DNA from: Candidatus Methanoperedens sp.
GTDB taxonomy: Archaea; Halobacteriota; Methanosarcinia; Methanosarcinales; Methanoperedenaceae
Length of the DNA stretch: 8,522 nucleotides
Direction of reading: 5' to 3'
NCBI GenBank assembly: GCA_023249275.1
Contig: JAHFCV010000104.1
Location: forward strand, 1-8,522
In this document: positions 5,737-8,522 of the stretch, one piece after another
How the letters are laid out: each line of letters opens with the position of its first letter
How positions within the stretch are numbered: position 1 is the stretch's first letter
Position numbers and translations under genes: made by a program
The notes under the pieces: model-generated
Told to the model about the DNA's origin: nothing
The model's database searches: none
What the model saw: only the letters and a program-made list of their open reading frames with translations

Positions 5737-7020
5737 TCACAATCTCTTTCGTATCAAAACAGTTATCAACAGGATTAATACCGAAAATTCGAAACCCGGG
5801 GTTTTTCGTGTTGCTGTCGGAGTAACAGTCGGGCTCGATACCGGTGTTGCAGTTGCCGTGGCTGTTGCAGTTGTTACTGTCACTGTTGCTGTTGGGGTAG
5901 CCGTGGGTGTTGGAGTCGCCTGGATTTGTGATGAATACGCATATACAAACCCGCTATGGGTTGCTACATACAGCATATTTCCAGATACAACCGGCGAGGT
6001 TGTGTAATCATCATTCTTTTGACCTGTCGAGTTTCTCCAGAGAAGGCGCCCTGTGTTAGAATCGAGTGCATAGATGAAATTATTTCTTGACCCTATGTAA
6101 ACAATATCGTTTGAAATCACTGGCGATGCATCAACAAAACCCCCTGTCTGAAACTTCCATTTCAGGGTTCCTGTCCGTGCATCCAATGCATAGACGTTAG
6201 AATCTTTTGAACCGAAAAATACGGTCTCATCTTTCACAGACGGTGAGGATTCGACATTATTTCCTGTGGAATATTTCCATTTTAGGAGCCCTTTTGCCGC
6301 TGTTAAAGCATAGACATTACCATCATCTGAACCGATAATCACGGTTCCGTTGTCAATAACAGGTGATGATTTTATATCGCTTATTCCCGTGTCATAACGC
6401 CATTTCTCTTTCCCACTGGCAGCATCAAGCGCGATTACAAGACCGCCGTTAGTTCCAAAGGCAATTATCCCATCTCCGATAGCAGGGGAGGATTCAGTTG
6501 CTTTTCCGGTAAGCGTTTGCCATGCTGGCTCGCCTTTTTGGATATCAAAAGCGTAAAAGGAGCCATCCTTTGACCCCACATAAGCAAGATTGTTTACGAC
6601 GGCAGCCGAGGAAGTATATCCATCCGTAGCGTTTTTATAAATCCATTTTATAGCGCCATCTTTTGTATCTATGGCATAGAATCTGTTGTCATCCGCCCCA
6701 ACATACAAAACCCCGTCTGCGACCGTGGGAACTGATTTTACAAAACCGTTAGTCTGGGTTTGCCAGAGCCCCCTTCCTGAGCTTGCATCTATGGCATGTA
6801 TTCCGCCATTTGAGCCGATATATACGACATCGTTCACTATTACCGGGGATGAATCCGTGAAATCTCCGAGATTCTTAGTCCATTTCAATACCAGCGGAGG
6901 ATTAACTGCATCTGTCGTAAAACCAGAATGCGACAGGTCTTTTTTAAACATGCTCCAGTCAGAACCAAACGCCGGGGTTATAATCATCAGCGGTAACAAT
7001 AAACATATAACCAATCTCAT
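5737..7020 (-). CDS. Secreted PQQ-like (BamB-type) beta-propeller with PGF-CTERM surface anchor
   Basis: The 427-residue product begins with a signal peptide (MRLVICLLLPLMIITPAFG, about 1-19) and the motif DWSMFKKDLSHSG common at the start of secreted PQQ-like propellers. Eight repeats follow (about 57-365), each of the form SSPV...VYIGS..G.VYALD..TG..KW, which would close an eight-bladed propeller. Residues 368-405 form a Thr/Pro/Ala/Val-rich linker. The C-terminus is PGF (408-410), a hydrophobic segment and RKRL. This is the tripartite PGF-CTERM signal that archaeosortase processes so the protein is anchored to the cell surface. I see no quinoprotein dehydrogenase active-site motif, so it is probably a binding or scaffold protein. 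An in-frame ATG at 7044 would add eight residues; I prefer 7020 for its better ribosome-binding site and cleaner signal peptide. It is the first gene of the operon with the amidohydrolase. Confidence 0.92.
   Translation of the reverse strand: MRLVICLLLPLMIITPAFGSDWSMFKKDLSHSGFTTDAVNPPLVLKWTKNLGDFTDSSPVIVNDVVYIGSNGGIHAIDASSGRGLWQTQTNGFVKSVPTVADGVLYVGADDNRFYAIDTKDGAIKWIYKNATDGYTSSAAVVNNLAYVGSKDGSFYAFDIQKGEPAWQTLTGKATESSPAIGDGIIAFGTNGGLVIALDAASGKEKWRYDTGISDIKSSPVIDNGTVIIGSDDGNVYALTAAKGLLKWKYSTGNNVESSPSVKDETVFFGSKDSNVYALDARTGTLKWKFQTGGFVDASPVISNDIVYIGSRNNFIYALDSNTGRLLWRNSTGQKNDDYTTSPVVSGNMLYVATHSGFVYAYSSQIQATPTPTATPTATVTVTTATATATATPVSSPTVTPTATRKTPGFEFSVLILLITVLIRKRL
5809..5919 (-). repeat. Low-complexity hexamer-like tract encoding the Thr/Pro/Ala/Val linker
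   Basis: The plus strand shows many GTTGCN, GTTG and GTNGGN units in phase, encoding repeats such as ATPTPTATPT and TATATATA in the propeller protein. Such tracts can expand or contract by slippage without breaking the frame. The encoded linker is probably a glycosylated stalk lifting the propeller off the membrane or S-layer, which is known for similar Thr-rich stretches before PGF-CTERM signals. Confidence 0.6.
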
Positions 7021-7025
7021 ATTCA

Positions 7026-7031
7026 CTCCTT
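7026..7031 (-). promoter_or_regulatory. Ribosome-binding site deciding the propeller start
   Basis: The minus strand reads AAGGAG, five bases before the ATG at 7018-7020. The alternative ATG at 7042-7044 has GGGAG about eight bases upstream, a weaker match. The stronger site lies inside the alternative N-terminal extension, so initiation at 7020 is favoured. The upstream ATG could instead act as a leader start that modulates it. Confidence 0.5.
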
Positions 7032-7079
7032 TTGCAATTTTCATAATATAGTCTCCCGTGAAACATATGATTATCTTTC

Positions 7080-7199
7080 ATCACGAATTTCACGAATGTG
7101 CGAATGACACGAATTTAGCCAGGAAGTTCACGATTAACTTTCAACCATGATACATCTTATATTTGTGAAATTTGTATATTTGTGTCATTCGTGATTTAT
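7080..7199. repeat. Inverted repeat of ATTYGTGNN modules in the operon's upstream region
   Basis: The left arm (7081-7115) carries CACGAAT and CGAATGACACGAAT words. The right arm (7161-7194) carries the reverse-complement words ATTTGTG, ATTTGTG-TC and ATTCGTGA. Reverse-complementing the left arm and laying it on the right arm gives an ungapped 34-base match with about 25 identities, most mismatches being C/T at the same module position. About 45 bases separate the arms. It is noncoding and lies between the TPR gene and the propeller gene, both on the minus strand, so it would be in or near the operon promoter. I saw no clear box A between it and the propeller start. Confidence 0.65.
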
Positions 7200-7236
7200 T
7201 TTCACATGTTATGCGGATAACTATATATCTTTTATC

Positions 7237-8250
7237 TTAAAATTGTTTTAACTTATGGCGCGCCAGTGTATGCGAAGGGTCTAATTCAAGAACCTTCTTA
7301 AAGTAGTTCATGGCTTCCCCCTCTTTTCCCAGTTCCTTAAGCGTTAATCCTTTTTCATACCATGGTTTCGTGTTGCCGGGGTTAATCTCGATTGATTTAT
7401 CAAAAGCCTTGATGGCTTCATTTTTCTTATCGAGTTCCTTGAGAATGACGCCCTTTTCATGCCATAGCACCGCATTTTTAGGATTTAACTCGATTGCCTT
7501 ATCATACGAACTTAGCGCTGTTTCAAATGCTTTTACAGCATCATAATGCCTGCCAAGAGCCGAAAGGTCGGTACCCTTAAACCCCCAGACCTTTCCTTTT
7601 CCAAACCAGGCATCCCAGTTTACGGGATCTATCTTCAGGGCTTTATCAAGCAAACCAAAACTTTCAGCATATTGCCGCCTGTTGCCTATTATCAATCCTT
7701 TGCGCGCCAGCGCCCCTGCATGGTTCGGCTCAATTCCAAGCACCGTTTCATATACCGGCAACGCATCTGCATCCTTTCCAAGCTCGGAGAGGAGCAATCC
7801 CTTCTCAAACAATATTTTCGAGTTATTCATATCTATCTGGAGGAGCCGGTCATATATCTTCAGGGTTTCCGCATCTTTTTTCAACTCCCTTAACACCATT
7901 GCCTTTTCATACAGCAATTTGGTATTACCGGGTTCGGATTCCAGCACTCTATCATATGCCACAAGCGCTTCTTCGAATCTTTCCAGATTCAAAAGTACGA
8001 AACCTTTCTCATGCCAGGCTTTTATGTTATTCGGGTCAAGCTCCAGGACATTCTCGTAAGCGTCAAGAGCAGGAAGGTATTGTTCAAGTGTAAAATGTAT
8101 AGATGCCTTATCATACCACGCTTTCAGATTCTTTGGGTCAAGTTTCAGAATGTTCCCGTAAGCTTCGAGGGCACGGTCATATTTGCCTGAACGCTTGTAA
8201 TCCTCAGCCTCTTGCATCAAATCCTTTTTCTTGAAAAATTCAAATTTCAT
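7237..8250 (-). CDS. Tetratricopeptide repeat (TPR) protein
   Basis: The 337-residue protein is almost entirely TPR units, helix-turn-helix repeats that build a curved scaffold for protein binding. The repeated aromatic or leucine position falls at residues 45, 79, 113, 147, 181, 215, 263 and 297. Spacing is 34 residues throughout except from 215 to 263, which is 48. A partial first unit (about 9-42) precedes these, giving about nine units, many with the ending LELDPxN. The N-terminus (MKFEFFKKKD) is basic and has no signal peptide or membrane segment, so the protein is probably cytoplasmic. A GAGGT ribosome-binding site precedes the ATG by about seven bases. It is transcribed in the same direction as the downstream cluster, but a repeat-filled gap of about 200 bases separates them, so it is probably its own unit. 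The binding partner is unknown. Confidence 0.93.
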   Translation of the reverse strand: MKFEFFKKKDLMQEAEDYKRSGKYDRALEAYGNILKLDPKNLKAWYDKASIHFTLEQYLPALDAYENVLELDPNNIKAWHEKGFVLLNLERFEEALVAYDRVLESEPGNTKLLYEKAMVLRELKKDAETLKIYDRLLQIDMNNSKILFEKGLLLSELGKDADALPVYETVLGIEPNHAGALARKGLIIGNRRQYAESFGLLDKALKIDPVNWDAWFGKGKVWGFKGTDLSALGRHYDAVKAFETALSSYDKAIELNPKNAVLWHEKGVILKELDKKNEAIKAFDKSIEINPGNTKPWYEKGLTLKELGKEGEAMNYFKKVLELDPSHTLARHKLKQF

Positions 8251-8317
8251 GTATATTACCTCAATCTCGACTCGATAAATCCTGTTTAACTATTCTATTT
8301 TTAAAGCATTTTTTACA

Positions 8318-8327
8318 GTATAAATCT
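8318..8327 (-). promoter_or_regulatory. Box A promoter of the TPR gene
   Basis: The minus strand reads AGATTTATAC, with TTTATA close to the archaeal box A consensus. Initiation about 25 bases downstream would fall near 8293, leaving a leader of about 40 bases that includes the GAGGT ribosome-binding site. A second AT-rich block at 8295-8305 is a weaker alternative. Confidence 0.45.
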
Positions 8328-8410
8328 TTCTATAACCGCTACTATAATATCAGCCTCTACAATATCCGCATCATGAAAAGAAAAACCAGATTTTTAAATC
8401 CAACCAACAA

Positions 8411-8420
8411 GAATATATAG
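8411..8420 (+). promoter_or_regulatory. Box A promoter of the rightward gene at the window end
   Basis: AATATATA at 8412-8419 is a good archaeal TATA-like element on the plus strand. Transcription would start near 8443, giving a leader of about 45 bases before the ATG at 8488. With the TPR promoter, this makes 8251-8487 a divergent control region. I see nothing else in that stretch that I can name. Confidence 0.45.
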
Positions 8421-8487
8421 ACGTTCAAACATTACGAAATCAGCATTAACACTAATCATTAATTGCCGCAGGTTTTGGAGGACTTCA

Positions 8488-8522
8488 ATGCTGAAAGTAA
8501 ATAATCTGGTTAAAGACTATGT
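8488..8522 (+). CDS. Start of a gene, possibly an ABC transporter ATP-binding protein (3' end outside window)
   Basis: A strong ribosome-binding site GGAGGA (8477-8482) stands five bases before an ATG, and the frame stays open to the window end, giving MLKVNNLVKDY. That is the typical first strand of ABC-type ATPases (M.kv.nLvKdYg), which would be followed by a Walker A motif outside the window. Eleven residues are too few to prove a family. The start itself is well supported by the ribosome-binding site and the upstream TATA element. Confidence 0.6.
   Translation, partial: MLKVNNLVKDY

Noticed and set aside
5809..5919. Hexamer-like tract considered as a noncoding satellite
   Set aside because: It is in frame with the propeller gene and encodes a typical Thr/Pro-rich stalk before a PGF-CTERM signal.
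7081..7199. CRISPR array
   Set aside because: Repeat units are only 7 to 9 bases, degenerate, and arranged as an inverted pair rather than as direct repeats with unique spacers.

Overview
The window looks like chromosomal DNA of a euryarchaeon, most plausibly in or near the Methanosarcinales/ANME-2 group. The first gene is the large subunit of archaeal polymerase D. Promoters resemble archaeal box A (TTTAWATA-like), ribosome-binding sites are GGAGG-like, and one surface protein carries a PGF-CTERM archaeosortase signal. The lineage is inferred from gene style, not from a marker-gene comparison.

Layout. Positions 1-1221 (+) hold the C-terminal part of DP2 (polC), with the catalytic NCDGDED motif, a late zinc-binding module and a C-terminal PCNA-binding box. 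After an AT-rich spacer with a box A comes a short, AT-rich ORF (1417-1680, +) that starts as a PP-loop ATP pyrophosphatase but stops after 87 residues. A short ATCCGTG-type dispersed repeat lies just downstream. A complete DEAD-box RNA helicase occupies 1860-3071 (-) and has its own promoter.

Positions 7044-3294 (-) form a compact cluster, in transcription order: a secreted, cell-surface-anchored eight-blade PQQ-like propeller; a metal-dependent amidohydrolase; a universal stress protein with an ATP-binding motif; and a protein with four CBS domains. Gaps between genes are 4, 21 and 27 bases, so these are probably one operon. Three of the four products belong to families that sense or act on adenine nucleotides or purine-like rings, which suggests a shared physiological theme but does not prove one. 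The amidohydrolase contains an in-frame stretch that looks inserted, built around a perfect 20-bp palindrome and a 12-bp tandem duplication.

Upstream of the operon, about 120 bases (7080-7199) are an inverted repeat of degenerate ATTYGTGNN modules, related to the repeat near 1712. Beyond it lies a TPR protein (7237-8250, -), then a divergent promoter region and the first 11 codons of a rightward gene (8488-8522, +), perhaps an ABC transporter ATPase.

No RNA genes, CRISPR arrays, transposases or phage genes were recognised. Most of the window is ordinary archaeal chromosome. The points worth a second look are the palindromic insert, the truncated PP-loop ORF, the modular repeats and the four-gene cluster.
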